A stretch of 64,000 nucleotides of DNA from Pseudarthrobacter sp. NS4 (GTDB lineage: Bacteria; Actinomycetota; Actinomycetes; Actinomycetales; Micrococcaceae), in contig NZ_CP103288.1 in the NCBI RefSeq assembly GCF_024758005.1, positions 682,001-746,000 on the forward strand, read 5' to 3'. Every line of letters starts with the position of its first letter. The first letter of the stretch is position 1. Below are positions 51,825 through 61,790 of this stretch, piece after piece. Made by a program: the position numbers and the translations under genes. A model generated the notes under the pieces. It did not search any database, had not been told where the DNA came from, and was given only the letters and a program-made list of their open reading frames with translations.

Positions 51825-52679
51825 CTACAGCCCCACCCGCGGTTCCTCCGGGCCCTGGTGCTGCCACCAGGTGTCGAAAATGGTGACGGGAACGGTGCGC
51901 TTGTGCCGGGTGCGCAGGTACTTCTGTTCAATCAGTTCCGCAACTTCCTCCGGAACGTTGCGGCCCTCCAGGTAATCATCGATCTGGTCATAGCTGAGAC
52001 CCAGTTCTTCCTCGTCCGTGCGGCCGGGCTTGTCATCGAGCAGGTCCGCGGTGGGAACTTTTTCCCACACCCGGGCCGGGGCGCCCAGTTCTGCCAGCAG
52101 TAGCCGGTTTTGCCGCTTGTTCAAGCCGAACAATGGAAGGATGTCCGCGCCGCCGTCGCCGTACTTGGTGAAGAAGCCGGTCACCGATTCCGCACCGTGG
52201 TCCGTGCCGACCACCAGGTAGTTGTGCTCCCCGGCCAGGGCATACTGGGCGATCATCCGGGTGCGCGCCTTGGTGTTCCCCTTATGGAAGTCGGAAATTT
52301 CGCTCCCCACGGTTTTTTCGAACTCATCCTCGAAACCATCCACGGCGGCGGAGATGTTGAACGTCCACTCAGTCTTCGCCTGGATGAAATCCAGTGCCGC
52401 CTGGGCGTCCTCCTCGTCATACTGGACGCCATAGGGCAGCCGCACCGCCACGAAGTTGGCTTCAACACCCTCGGCTTCGAGCTCTTCAACCGCCAACTGG
52501 GCAAGCTTCCCGGCGAGGGACGAATCCAGGCCGCCGGAGATGCCCAGCACAAAACCCTTGGTTTGCGTGGCTTTGAGGTAGTCCTTGAGGAACGTGACGC
52601 GTTTGCGCACCTCCCCTGCGGGGTCGATCCGGGGCTGCACGCCCATTTCTTCAATGATGGTGGCCTGGAGTTCGCGCAT
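51825..52679 (-). CDS. nadE: Ammonia-dependent NAD synthetase
   Basis: A 284-residue enzyme that amidates nicotinate adenine dinucleotide to NAD+. The P-loop is [20 protein letters not shown] near residue 47, and [30 protein letters not shown] with [17 protein letters not shown] are family segments. No glutaminase domain is present, so it uses ammonia. The ATG at 52679 fits the family's usual N-terminus. No clear ribosome site is seen. It is divergent from pyrE. Confidence 0.94.
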   Translation of the reverse strand: MRELQATIIEEMGVQPRIDPAGEVRKRVTFLKDYLKATQTKGFVLGISGGLDSSLAGKLAQLAVEELEAEGVEANFVAVRLPYGVQYDEEDAQAALDFIQAKTEWTFNISAAVDGFEDEFEKTVGSEISDFHKGNTKARTRMIAQYALAGEHNYLVVGTDHGAESVTGFFTKYGDGGADILPLFGLNKRQNRLLLAELGAPARVWEKVPTADLLDDKPGRTDEEELGLSYDQIDDYLEGRNVPEEVAELIEQKYLRTRHKRTVPVTIFDTWWQHQGPEEPRVGL

Positions 52680-52753
52680 GTGGTCCAGCCTAGCCAGCGG
52701 TGTCAACGCTGCTCAAGCGTGCGCGCCGGCCCGCCCCTACTAAACTGGAGCCT

Positions 52754-53338
52754 ATGACTTCCCCCAGTGAGACTGCAGTAGACTCTGCAGCCGCCCGCGC
52801 CCGCCTGCTCGAACTGATCAAAGAACTCGCCGTGGTCCGCGGCAAAGTGATCCTCTCCAGCGGAGCCGAAGCGGACTACTACATCGACCTCCGCCGAATC
52901 ACGCTGCACCACGAAGCGTCCAAGCTGGTGGGCCAGGTGATGCTGGCGCTTGCGGACGAGGCCGGCATCGACTTCGAGTGCGCGGGTGGCCTGACCATGG
53001 GCGCGGACCCCGTTGGCACTGCCGTAATGCACGCCGCCGCTGACGCGGGCCGGGCCGTTGACGCCTTCGTAGTCCGTAAGGCCCAGAAGTCCTACGGCAT
53101 GGGGCGCCAGGTGGAAGGCCCGTCCGTGGAAGGCCGCAAGGTGCTTGTCCTGGAGGACACCTCCACCACCGGCGGCTCCGCCCTGACCGCGGTGGAAGGC
53201 GTCCGCAAGGCCGGCGGCAACGTGGTTGCGGTGGCCGTGATTGTGGACCGCGATACGGGCGCCAAGGAAAAGATCGAAGCCGAAACGGGCGTTCCCTATC
53301 TGTTCGCGTTCGGCAAGGACGAGCTGGGGCTCTCCTAG
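52754..53338 (+). CDS. pyrE: Orotate phosphoribosyltransferase
   Basis: A 194-residue enzyme of pyrimidine synthesis. The PRPP loop is VLVLEDTSTTGGSALTAVEG near residue 133; VILSSGAEADYYIDLRR near residue 33 and VVRKAQKSYGMGRQVEG with the catalytic Lys are also typical. GGAG precedes ATG 52754; an in-frame ATG at 52700 has no such site. Single gene apart from the rest of the pyr pathway. Confidence 0.94.
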   Translation: MTSPSETAVDSAAARARLLELIKELAVVRGKVILSSGAEADYYIDLRRITLHHEASKLVGQVMLALADEAGIDFECAGGLTMGADPVGTAVMHAAADAGRAVDAFVVRKAQKSYGMGRQVEGPSVEGRKVLVLEDTSTTGGSALTAVEGVRKAGGNVVAVAVIVDRDTGAKEKIEAETGVPYLFAFGKDELGLS

Positions 53339-53408
53339 TCTTCCGGGCCGCCGCAGCCGGACCCGCAGGCCCGGTTGCGGCGGCCAGGGCAGTACATAAT
53401 TGGATCAA

Positions 53409-53449
53409 TACTTGAGGGTGCCCTATTATTTGCGGTAACCCCTCGAGTA
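53409..53449 (+). promoter_or_regulatory. Inverted repeat upstream of the GAF-ANTAR gene
   Basis: TACTTGAGG and CCTCGAGTA are complementary at eight of nine positions with 23 bases between. It may be a leader stem-loop or an operator, about 20 bases before the gene. Confidence 0.35.
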
Positions 53450-53469
53450 CCCCGTTCGGAGAACTGCCC

Positions 53470-54237
53470 ATGCTCACCCCAGAAACGCCTTTGAGCGCCA
53501 CGGACCAGGTCCAGAACCTGATCCTGGAAAGCGCTGATTTCGAGGACTTCCTCAACGAGCTTGCACGCTTCTCGGCACACCAGATGGCCGGCGACGGAGA
53601 GGATGCCCTCTGCGGCATCACACTGCTCCGCGACCGCAAGGCCGCCACCATCGGCTGGAGCAGCGATTCCGCCCGTGAAGTGGACGAGATCCAGTACTCG
53701 CTATCCCAGGGGCCCTGCCTAACGGCAGCGAAGGAAGAACGCGAAGTCCACGTTCCGGACCTGTTCGAGGAGAACCGCTGGGGTCCCGACTACGCCAACG
53801 CAGTGGCCTCGCACGGCCTTCGGTCGGTGCTGTCGCTGCCTTTTGACCTGCAGGGCGAGGCGAAGGCCGCGCTGAACCTCTACTCGGACGTCCCGCGCAA
53901 GTTTACTGAACAGGCCACCACGCGGGCACGGGGCTACACCCGGGAAATCTCGCAGGCCCTGCGGCTGGCGGTGCGGTTCTCGCTTCACTCGGACAGTGCT
54001 GCAAACCTCCGTGCCACGCTGGAGTCCCGGACCACCATCGACATTGCCGTGGGCATTGTCATGGCCCAGAACCGGTGCAGCCAGGAGGCTGCAGTCCGCA
54101 TCCTCACTGAGGCATCCAGCAACAGCAATACCAAGCTGCGGGATATTGCCAGGTCGTTGGTGGATTCGGTTGGCGGTGCAGCCGCGCGCACGCATTATCA
54201 GGAACCCGGCAAGATGGAGTCCGACCAGACGGCCTAG
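53470..54237 (+). CDS. GAF and ANTAR domain regulator
   Basis: A 255-residue protein. A GAF sensor covers residues about 20-165 (GITLLRDRKAATIGWSS, YSLSQGPCLTAAKEEREVHVPDL). An ANTAR RNA-binding domain follows at about 175-235 (LESRTTIDIAVGIVMAQNRC, AVRILTEASSNSNTKLRDIA). Such proteins act as antiterminators that bind paired hairpins in target mRNA after a signal. No kinase is adjacent. The next gene, a STAS-like protein, follows in the same direction about 100 bases on. Confidence 0.9.
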   Translation: MLTPETPLSATDQVQNLILESADFEDFLNELARFSAHQMAGDGEDALCGITLLRDRKAATIGWSSDSAREVDEIQYSLSQGPCLTAAKEEREVHVPDLFEENRWGPDYANAVASHGLRSVLSLPFDLQGEAKAALNLYSDVPRKFTEQATTRARGYTREISQALRLAVRFSLHSDSAANLRATLESRTTIDIAVGIVMAQNRCSQEAAVRILTEASSNSNTKLRDIARSLVDSVGGAAARTHYQEPGKMESDQTA

Positions 54238-54340
54238 CCGGCCGGTTGTTTGTTACTGACGGGTTGTGTCCTGCTCCCGCTGGAGGATACGCTTACCGTG
54301 GTTGAGCCGTCGGCCATAGACACCCTTTTTTGGAGTACCT

Positions 54341-54955
54341 ATGGACCGCGCCCTGAATGCCCTCGTCAACCTCGACGTTCCCAGCGACGTGGTTGGAATC
54401 GACGTCAGGGGGAGCCTGAACCACGAGTCCCGGCCCGACCTTGTGCACATTATCCGCCGTGTCAGGCGCATGGGCATCCGTTCCCACATCAGCGTTGACC
54501 TCTCGAAGGCTGCCCTGGTGGAGTCCTCTGCACTGGCCGGACTGCGAAGCGACCTCAACGCCATGGACTCCAACACGCTGCCCGGCATATATGGCGCCGG
54601 GGTGTCCCTGCACCTCACTGCTGCCACTGACAGCTGGGCATCCCCTCAGGGCTTGAACCCGCAGCCCCTGGTCATCGTCGATGATGACGCAGCCCTCCTG
54701 GCCAAAGGACCTGACGGGCTCCCGGCCGAGCCCACGGCGGGGCTGGAGGAGCTGGTCGGCCGGCCGCTGGCGGAATACACCGACGAGGAGCTGCTGATGG
54801 CCAGTGACTCCCTCTTCGCCCTGCTGGACAACCCCGAGGCCTTCGCCGGCCCGGATCTGCTGGGCCGCTACAAGGACATCGGCCAGGAAATCCAGCGGCG
54901 CCAGCAGCAGGCTGAATCGGCATTTCCTTCGGCCGAGGGCCAGGCTGCCAGCTGA
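54341..54955 (+). CDS. STAS-like domain protein, unknown partner
   Basis: A 204-residue soluble protein. Residues 1-110 resemble a STAS (anti-anti-sigma) fold: VVGIDVRGSLNHESRPDLVHII, HISVDLSKAALVESSALAGL with the Ser pair where STAS domains are phosphorylated. The second half holds an Asp-rich loop (VIVDDDAALLAKGP) and an acidic helical C-terminus. The assignment is by pattern and could be wrong. It follows a GAF-ANTAR gene, consistent with a signalling role. Confidence 0.55.
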   Translation: MDRALNALVNLDVPSDVVGIDVRGSLNHESRPDLVHIIRRVRRMGIRSHISVDLSKAALVESSALAGLRSDLNAMDSNTLPGIYGAGVSLHLTAATDSWASPQGLNPQPLVIVDDDAALLAKGPDGLPAEPTAGLEELVGRPLAEYTDEELLMASDSLFALLDNPEAFAGPDLLGRYKDIGQEIQRRQQQAESAFPSAEGQAAS

Positions 54956-55024
54956 GGCAGCGTCACTGAATGGTTACACCCCGCTTCTTGCGGCAGCGTC
55001 TTCGGTTGTGCCTACGGTAGAGGC

Positions 55025-56065
55025 GTGCCGTATGAGGGGGAAGTAAATCCGCAGGGCCGGCGCGGGGCTTCCGCTGCCCGGCTGCTGGCGGAAGCCGCTG
55101 CCCTGAAACAGTTCTCCCGGCGCGGTTTCCTCACAGGGGCCGGCGCCTCAGGCTTGCTGGCCGCGGACATGCTGCTCACCCGGGAGGTTCAGTCGCAGCG
55201 CCGGACCAACCGGATCCTCGCGGTCCCGGACGAGTTTGCCGACGCCTACTACCCGGACGCCAGCTGGTTCCTTTTCCCCGGCTACAAGACCAGTTGGGAA
55301 GAGGCGCAGTGGATCCTGAACTCCCTGCGCGGTGCGCTTAACAAGCGGGCCCGGCTGGCCGCCGTCGGGTACTCCAACCAGGGGCTGGACATTGACAGCC
55401 TCGTGATCACCCTGATCGAGTACGTCCGTGCCGAGAACCTCACCAAGCTGTTCTTCTACGGACACAGCTTCGGCGGCATGGTGGCGACCCAGGTGGCCGC
55501 CAGGCTCCTGGAAATCCATGGTGTGGAGGTCGAGTTCATCGTGCTCGACTCCAGCCCGTACAGCAAGCACGACGTCCTTGACCAAAGCTGGTTCGACGGC
55601 GTGGTGTTCCTTTACGAGCGGGGCTTCCGTTTCCCGTCCGCCCTGCGCGGCGGCTACGAGCTGGGCGAACGGGTCATCCACAAGGATGAACGCAGCTGGC
55701 GGCAGATCATGGACCAGACGCTGGAACAGCTGTCACCGATCGCGCCGTCCAGCGTGCTCATCCAGGCGGAATCCGCCTATATCTACTATTTCGAGGGTGC
55801 CCGATTTGCCGGCAAGCTCGGCAGCGCCAAGATGGCGTACATCGGCAACCCCCGGGACCGGACCGTGCGCTACCAAACTGCGGTCGAAGCGTGGGCGGTG
55901 GCATTCAAGGACAACATGGTGTCCACTGACCTGCAGACCACAGGTGCCGCCCCCGCACACGCCAGCCCGGGCTGGAACCCGAACATCTACCGGCCCATCC
56001 TGGAAGAGCTGCTGGACGGGTTCTTCCCGCTTCCCCGCGGCGGGTCCAGGGTGACCGTGTTCTAG
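55025..56065 (+). CDS. Tat-exported alpha/beta hydrolase-like protein
   Basis: A 346-residue protein. A twin-arginine motif SRRGFLTGAGASG is at residues about 30-43. The alpha/beta hydrolase core has the nucleophile elbow FYGHSFGGMVATQVAARL near residue 140 and a strand ending in FIVLDSSPYSKHD. The acid and His of the triad are not certain. GTG 55025 is the only start giving the Tat signal at the N-terminus. Substrate unknown, perhaps a lipid or polymer ester in the envelope. Confidence 0.65.
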   Translation: MPYEGEVNPQGRRGASAARLLAEAAALKQFSRRGFLTGAGASGLLAADMLLTREVQSQRRTNRILAVPDEFADAYYPDASWFLFPGYKTSWEEAQWILNSLRGALNKRARLAAVGYSNQGLDIDSLVITLIEYVRAENLTKLFFYGHSFGGMVATQVAARLLEIHGVEVEFIVLDSSPYSKHDVLDQSWFDGVVFLYERGFRFPSALRGGYELGERVIHKDERSWRQIMDQTLEQLSPIAPSSVLIQAESAYIYYFEGARFAGKLGSAKMAYIGNPRDRTVRYQTAVEAWAVAFKDNMVSTDLQTTGAAPAHASPGWNPNIYRPILEELLDGFFPLPRGGSRVTVF

Positions 56066-56892
56066 ATCTGGTTCTTCAGGTCCGCCACGGAGGTCAGGAC
56101 CTGGTTGGGCCGGAACGGGAAGGCCGCGATGTCCTCGCGCTGGGTAATGCCGGTCAGGACCAGGACCGTGTGCAGCCCTGCCTCCATACCGGCGACGATG
56201 TCCGTGTCCATCCGGTCGCCGATCATGGCGGTGGTCTCGGAATGCGCATCAATCTGGTTCATGGCCGACCGGAACATCATGGGGTTCGGTTTACCCACCA
56301 CGTAGGGCTCGCGGTCCGTGGCCTTGGTGATCAGCGCGGCGATCGCGCCGGTGGCAGGCAGGGGGCCGTCCTTGGAAGGACCGGTGGCGTCCGGATTGGT
56401 GGCGATGAAGCGGGCGCCGGCCAGGATAAGCCGGATGGCGGTGGTGATGGCCTCAAAGGAATACGTGCGGGTCTCGCCCAGCACCACAAAGTCCGGGTCC
56501 TGGTCGGTGAGGATGAAGCCGGCCTCATGCAGCGCCGTCGTCAGCCCTGCTTCACCGATCGTGTAGGCGCGGTTGCCCGAGCCGGAACCCTGCACCTGGT
56601 CCTTCAGGAACTGGGCGGTAGCCAGCGCGGACGTCCAGATGTTCTCCTCGGGTACTTCGAGTCCCGAAGCCCGGAGCCGGGCGGCAAGGTCGCGGGGAGT
56701 GAAGATGGAATTGTTGGTGAGCACCAGGAAGCGCTTGGACGTGTCCACCCACCGCTGGATGAGCTCCGCGGCACCCGGCACGGCCTGGTTCTCGTGGACC
56801 AGCACGCCGTCCATGTCCGTCAGCCAGCACTCGATGTCCTGGCCGCTGCGGTAAACCGCCGGGTTTCCCTTGACCTTGTCCGCTTCTGCCAC
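56062..56892 (-). CDS. HAD-superfamily phosphatase, NagD type (IIA)
   Basis: A 276-residue phosphatase. Motif I is WLTDMDGVLVHEN near residue 23, motif II LTNNSIF near 58, the Lys is in VVGKPNPMMF near 190, and motif IV is MIGDRMDTDIVAGMEAGL near 214. The IIA cap between motifs II and III fits NagD-like enzymes that hydrolyse nucleotides or sugar phosphates. Its 3' end overlaps the hydrolase gene by four bases on the opposite strand. Confidence 0.92.
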   Translation of the reverse strand: MAEADKVKGNPAVYRSGQDIECWLTDMDGVLVHENQAVPGAAELIQRWVDTSKRFLVLTNNSIFTPRDLAARLRASGLEVPEENIWTSALATAQFLKDQVQGSGSGNRAYTIGEAGLTTALHEAGFILTDQDPDFVVLGETRTYSFEAITTAIRLILAGARFIATNPDATGPSKDGPLPATGAIAALITKATDREPYVVGKPNPMMFRSAMNQIDAHSETTAMIGDRMDTDIVAGMEAGLHTVLVLTGITQREDIAAFPFRPNQVLTSVADLKNQI

Positions 56893-56944
56893 GCCTACCT
56901 CCGCCTGTGATGAAAGCCCGAAAGGTCCAGTCTAGTGTTGAGGG

Positions 56945-57631
56945 GTGAACCAAACGCCCGGCATGACAGACCAGCCAAACCCAGTACCCGGGGAGGCGCC
57001 AGAGGAGCCGGCAGAGCCTAAACCGGAAGTCGGCGTCGGGCCCTGGGAAGGTGAACTGCCGGAAGGTGACCACTGGGACCCCGATCTCCTGGCCGACGGA
57101 GACCGGCGCAATGTCCTGGACCGGTACCGCTACTGGAAACACGAGGCGATCGTGGCGGAGCTGGACTCCAGGCGCCACAACTTCCATGTCGCGATCGAAA
57201 ACTGGCAGCACGACCTCAACATCGGAACGGTGGTGCGCACAGCCAACGCGTTCCTCGCCAAAGAGGTGCACATCATTGGGCGACGGCGGTGGAACCGGCG
57301 CGGGGCCATGGTCACCGACCGGTACCAGCACGTCCGGCACCACCCCACGGTTGCGGACTTCGTGGCCTGGGCGCAGGGGGAGGGGTTGGCCATCATCGGG
57401 ATCGACATCTTCCCGGACTCGGTTCCGCTGGAGACGTATGAGCTGCCCAGGGACTGCGTGCTGGTATTCGGCCAGGAAGGCCCCGGGCTGAGCCCGGAAG
57501 TCCATGACGCTGCAGTCACCACCCTGTCCATAGAGCAGTTCGGCTCCACCCGGTCCATCAATGCCGCCTCGGCGGCGGCAATCGCCATGCATGCCTGGGT
57601 GCGCCGGCACGTTTTCAACCAGCACGTGTAG
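56945..57631 (+). CDS. SpoU/TrmH family RNA 2'-O-methyltransferase
   Basis: A 228-residue SPOUT methyltransferase. After an acidic, Pro-rich N-terminus, the three knot motifs are NIGTVVRTANAF near residue 94, LVFGQEGPGLSPEV near 172, and FGSTRSINAASAAAIAMHAW near 200. It probably methylates a tRNA or rRNA ribose; the target is unknown. GTG 56945 and ATG 56963 are both possible. It is followed by a G-rich motif and then the aldolase gene. Confidence 0.9.
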   Translation: MNQTPGMTDQPNPVPGEAPEEPAEPKPEVGVGPWEGELPEGDHWDPDLLADGDRRNVLDRYRYWKHEAIVAELDSRRHNFHVAIENWQHDLNIGTVVRTANAFLAKEVHIIGRRRWNRRGAMVTDRYQHVRHHPTVADFVAWAQGEGLAIIGIDIFPDSVPLETYELPRDCVLVFGQEGPGLSPEVHDAAVTTLSIEQFGSTRSINAASAAAIAMHAWVRRHVFNQHV

Positions 57632-57640
57632 CGGCCCTGC

Positions 57641-57660
57641 GGGTGCGGGTGCGGGTGGGG
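57641..57660 (+). other. G-quadruplex-forming motif
   Basis: GGGTGCGGGTGCGGGTGGGG fits four G3+ tracts with loops of one to two bases. It lies ten bases after the SpoU stop and about 105 bases before the aldolase start. Confidence 0.6.
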
Positions 57661-57766
57661 CGTAACCCACAGCACTCCATCCGCGGAAATGGCTAGGATG
57701 GTGCCTAGCCGTAAAGCGGTCTACGGGTTACCAGCCCACAGACGAAACTCAGCCATAGGAGTCAGC

Positions 57767-58786
<1,020 letters not shown>

Positions 58787-58788
58787 GA

Positions 58789-59214
58789 ATGTCCGACGAG
58801 TTCCGCAGGAACCTGATGGGCCCCGAGCCCACGCTCCTGCCTGCCGAGACTGATGTCTACCAGCAGCTGGAAGCGGGGCAGGAAGCCCTGGACCTCGTGG
58901 AAAAGCACCCTACATCCTCGCTGTTGTGGGCCGTGCTGGCGGAAGAGGCCTGGGCTGACGGGCGCACCATCGATTCCTACGCCTACTCACGCGTGGGCTA
59001 CCACCGCGGCCTGGACTCCTTGCGCCGCAACGGTTGGCGCGGCGTCGGCCCCATCCCGTGGGAGCACGAGCCCAACCGCGGTTTCCTGCGGGCGCTGTAC
59101 TCGCTCGGCCGGGCAGCTGCGGCCATCGGTGAGGCGGAGGAGCCGGAGCGGATCGAGAAGTTCCTGAACGATTCGGACCCGACCGCCAAGGCAGCCATCG
59201 AAGCGAAGCTGTAA
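58789..59214 (+). CDS. DUF3151 family protein
   Basis: A 141-residue soluble protein. FRRNLMGPEPTLLPAE is typical of the start; LLWAVLAEEAWADGRTIDSY, YAYSRVGYHRGLDSLRRNGW and PWEHEPNRGFLRALYSLGRA are the conserved core. The function is unknown; the fold looks helical and TPR-like. It follows the aldolase by two bases and is a regular actinobacterial neighbour of fba, so it may be tied to central metabolism. Confidence 0.85.
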   Translation: MSDEFRRNLMGPEPTLLPAETDVYQQLEAGQEALDLVEKHPTSSLLWAVLAEEAWADGRTIDSYAYSRVGYHRGLDSLRRNGWRGVGPIPWEHEPNRGFLRALYSLGRAAAAIGEAEEPERIEKFLNDSDPTAKAAIEAKL

Positions 59215-59333
59215 AGATGGGCCCACGCCCGCAGGGTTCCCTGGCCGTGGAGCCGCTCCGGCGAGGGCCCCGGCCCGAGCCTGGGAAGGTAGGGAGCCGG
59301 CGTGGACTTGCGGGGCCAAGGGTGCGGGTGGGG

Positions 59334-59382
59334 AACGACGGCGGGCCGTCACCTTTCTGGAAGGTGACCGCCCGCCGTCGTT
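59334..59382. terminator. Very strong hairpin between DUF3151 and UDG-like genes
   Basis: A 22-bp stem with one mismatch (59334-59355 with 59361-59382) and a five-base loop. It begins AACGACGGCGGGC, sharing ACGACGGCG with the hairpin at 51733. It lies between convergent genes and probably serves both. Confidence 0.8.
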
Positions 59383-59401
59383 AAGCGCGTGGGCAGTGGG
59401 G

Positions 59402-60031
59402 CTATGCCTTCTGCAACCCCGTGCGGGCCATGGCGTCGGCGTAGGCCACGCGCATGTCTTCGAGGTACTCCTCCTGGCGTGCCGGGGAACCGGCGAAAGC
59501 CCGGCCGCTCAGTGAGCGCACCTTGTAGGTCTTCAGCCCGCGGCGCCAGAGCAGCGGCACCTCGGTCTTCAGCAGAAGGTTTGCGAGGCGGTTGGCTTCG
59601 GTGCCGTGGGCCACGATCACGGAGGCGCGGGGGACCAGCGCCAGGAACTTAAGCAACGGCTTGAGGCCAGCCTGGATCTGGTCCGGGGTGAACTTCCCGT
59701 TGACGTCGCCCGGGACGTGCCACGGGTGCACGTTCCACGGCATCACAAACTCGGGGCGCAGGCCCAGCTTCCACTGGATACCGAGCATCCGGGTGGCTGC
59801 GTCGTGGTCCCCGGCAGTGATGAAGCCGGATTTGTCGGCCTCGCCGATGTTTGAGTACAGGCTGATGATGCGGCACTCGTCCACATCATGCATGGGGTCG
59901 ACGTAGGGCACCACCGTGCCGGGCTTGGCGTCCTGCAGGGAATCGCACAGTTCGTTGACGGCGGCGACGTTGGGTTCGTATCGGCGGCTCAGGAGCTGCT
60001 CATGGAAAGATTCGGGTGCCAGGGCTGTCAT
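59402..60031 (-). CDS. Uracil-DNA glycosylase superfamily-like protein
   Basis: A 209-residue soluble protein. VPYVDPMHDVDECRIISLYSN, TRMLGIQWKLGL, FVMPWNVHPWHV and VIVAHGTEANRLANLL match the layout of UDG-superfamily proteins, with PWNVHPW where family members have the second motif. The usual water-activating Asn/Asp motif is less clear. It may be a DNA repair glycosylase or a fold relative without that activity. It is monocistronic, between two strong hairpins. Confidence 0.55.
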   Translation of the reverse strand: MTALAPESFHEQLLSRRYEPNVAAVNELCDSLQDAKPGTVVPYVDPMHDVDECRIISLYSNIGEADKSGFITAGDHDAATRMLGIQWKLGLRPEFVMPWNVHPWHVPGDVNGKFTPDQIQAGLKPLLKFLALVPRASVIVAHGTEANRLANLLLKTEVPLLWRRGLKTYKVRSLSGRAFAGSPARQEEYLEDMRVAYADAMARTGLQKA

Positions 60032-60177
60032 GTAGTGCTTGATCTCCTGCGGGGATTGGCGATGCTGCCGCCGGCAGATGCAGGCGCACGAAAGCGAAAC
60101 ACATCAGCGGCGGTTGAAATGGGGTGGGCCGATTCCGGGTCAGCCTGTATCAGTTTAGCAAGCCCCGCGAAACGAAA

Positions 60178-60220
60178 CGCCGGTCCCGTGCACCCAATCG
60201 AAGTGGGGCAGGGACCGGCG
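60178..60220 (-). terminator. Terminator of the MetE-type gene
   Basis: CGCCGGTCCC and GGGACCGGCG form a perfect 10-bp stem with a 23-base loop. T-rich sequence follows in both directions (TTTCGTTTCG on the minus strand, GGTTTTTT on the plus strand). Confidence 0.75.
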
Positions 60221-60245
60221 GGTTTTTTCGGCAACGGGCAGGGCG

Positions 60246-61454
60246 CTACCAGAGGCGCTTTGTGGCCCGGCGGGCGCCTTCGCCCAGTGCTTCCAGCTTG
60301 GCGATGGCGATCTGCGGGTGGACGCGCCCGCCCAGGCCGCAGTCCGTGGAGGCAATGACGTTCTCGCGGCCCACTACCTCCGCGAAACGGACGATGCGGT
60401 CCGCCACCAGGTCCGGGTGCTCCACCACATTGGTGGCGTGGGAAACGACGCCCGGGATGATGACCTTGCCCTCGGGGAGCCTGGTGTCTTCCCAGACCCG
60501 CCACTCATGTTCGTGGCGGACGTTTGCCGCTTCAAAGGAATACCCGCCGGCGTTGACCTGCAGGACCGATTCAACAATGTCCCCGAACGGGATGTCAGTG
60601 GTGTGCGGTCCATGCCAGGATCCCCAGCAGACGTGCAGGCGGATCTGTTCCTGAGGCAGGTCCCGCAAGGCCCAGTTTGTTGCCTCAACCCGCAGTTGGA
60701 TGAACCTGAGGTAGTCCTCCAGGGACGGCTCAGGATTAATCTGGTCCCAGCTTTCAGCGAGTGAGGGGTCGTCGAGCTGAACCGTCAAACCGGCGTCGAT
60801 GATGGCCTTGTACTCCTCCCGCATGACGTCAGCACACGCGTAGAGCAGTTCCTCATCGGACTTGTAGTACTCATTGGCGACCCGGGCACAGGAACCAGGC
60901 GAAAGGGACGCCACAAAGCCCTCCGTAAGTCCGGCGGCTGCCAGGCCCTTCTTGAGGTTGGAGATGTCCGAGGCCACCAGGTCCTGCCCCGTATAGGTGA
61001 GGGGACCCGTGATCTTGGGCTGGGTAACGCTCTTGCGGTGTGCCAGGATCCCGGACGACGGATCGGTATAGGCGTCATTGAACGCCAGCCGGTCCCGTCG
61101 GTCCGGGAACGAGGTGAGCACGATATGCCCGGGGGAAGACCGATGGACTGTGGCATCCTTCCAGCGGTCCACGTCAGTGGGCTCCAGACCCCCCAGCCGG
61201 GCGAAGGAGTAGTTCCACCACGCGCCGTAGTCGACCGAATTGGACATGCTGTGCCCGTATTCGCCGTCGTTCGGAATATCCACTCCGAGGTCCTTCTGCC
61301 GCTTGACGACATCGGCAACTGAAGCTTCGAGAAGTTCCAGGAACGCAGGCGTGATGCCTTCTGATTCCTTAGCGGCATTGGCGGCGATCAGTTCCGGGGT
61401 GCGGGGCAAAGAACCGGCGTGGGTGACGCGGATATGGTCAGTGTTGAGGGACAT
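60246..61454 (-). CDS. Cobalamin-independent methionine synthase (MetE C-terminal type)
   Basis: A 402-residue protein with the zinc-binding catalytic half of MetE: THAGSLPRTPEL near the start, QLDDPSLAE, the zinc ligands in LHVCWGSWHGPHT (His, Cys), the Glu-rich FEAANVRHEHEW, and the last Cys in ASTDCGLGGRVH. The N-terminal half of classical 750-residue MetE is absent, as in archaeal-like or core MetE. It may use another methyl donor than methyl-folate. A SAM-I riboswitch lies in its leader, firmly placing it in methionine metabolism. Confidence 0.88.
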   Translation of the reverse strand: MSLNTDHIRVTHAGSLPRTPELIAANAAKESEGITPAFLELLEASVADVVKRQKDLGVDIPNDGEYGHSMSNSVDYGAWWNYSFARLGGLEPTDVDRWKDATVHRSSPGHIVLTSFPDRRDRLAFNDAYTDPSSGILAHRKSVTQPKITGPLTYTGQDLVASDISNLKKGLAAAGLTEGFVASLSPGSCARVANEYYKSDEELLYACADVMREEYKAIIDAGLTVQLDDPSLAESWDQINPEPSLEDYLRFIQLRVEATNWALRDLPQEQIRLHVCWGSWHGPHTTDIPFGDIVESVLQVNAGGYSFEAANVRHEHEWRVWEDTRLPEGKVIIPGVVSHATNVVEHPDLVADRIVRFAEVVGRENVIASTDCGLGGRVHPQIAIAKLEALGEGARRATKRLW

Positions 61455-61790
61455 GCTGGAATTTCCTTTCCATCGGTCCTGGCAGTAGCACCGTCACAGG
61501 CAGGATACCTGCTGAATGTGGGGTTGCTGCGGCTTCAACGATCCAGGTCTCTCAGCCGCTCCGGATGGGTACTCACACTTAAATCCAGCACGGGGGGCGG
61601 TGGCAAATTCGCTTCGCTTTGTGTCGCGCCCGGTGGGCCGGACGGCAGACTTTCGATTCGTAATAACTGGCTGCATATTCCTGTCATGTCCATTGACAGT
61701 ATTTGTCCACGTTGGTTGGCTGATGTCACAGCCGCAATGGGGGACATGGCGGCTGGTGGCAAACCAACGCACTCGGAAGAGGTAAAGCAC
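61455..61790. other. 336-base divergent region: SAM riboswitch and peptidase promoter
   Basis: It holds the MetE-side SAM-I riboswitch (61470-61568) on the minus strand. On the plus strand TTGACA (61693-61698) and TTGGCT (61716-61721), 17 bases apart, are a likely promoter for the M14 peptidase. I see no gene. Confidence 0.6.
61470..61568 (-). ncRNA. SAM-I (S-box) riboswitch
   Basis: On the minus strand P1 pairs CCATCCGG (one bulge) with CCGATGG. P2 pairs GCGGCT with AGCCGC around a kink-turn (GAGAGA ... TGA). AGCAACC is the conserved J2/3. P3 pairs CACA with TGTG and GCAGG with CCTGC. The invariant GGTGCTA precedes P4. AAAGGA of the MetE-type gene follows P1 within ten bases, and GGAA/TTCC may form a small hairpin over it, so control is probably at translation. 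SAM would switch the gene off. Confidence 0.88.
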
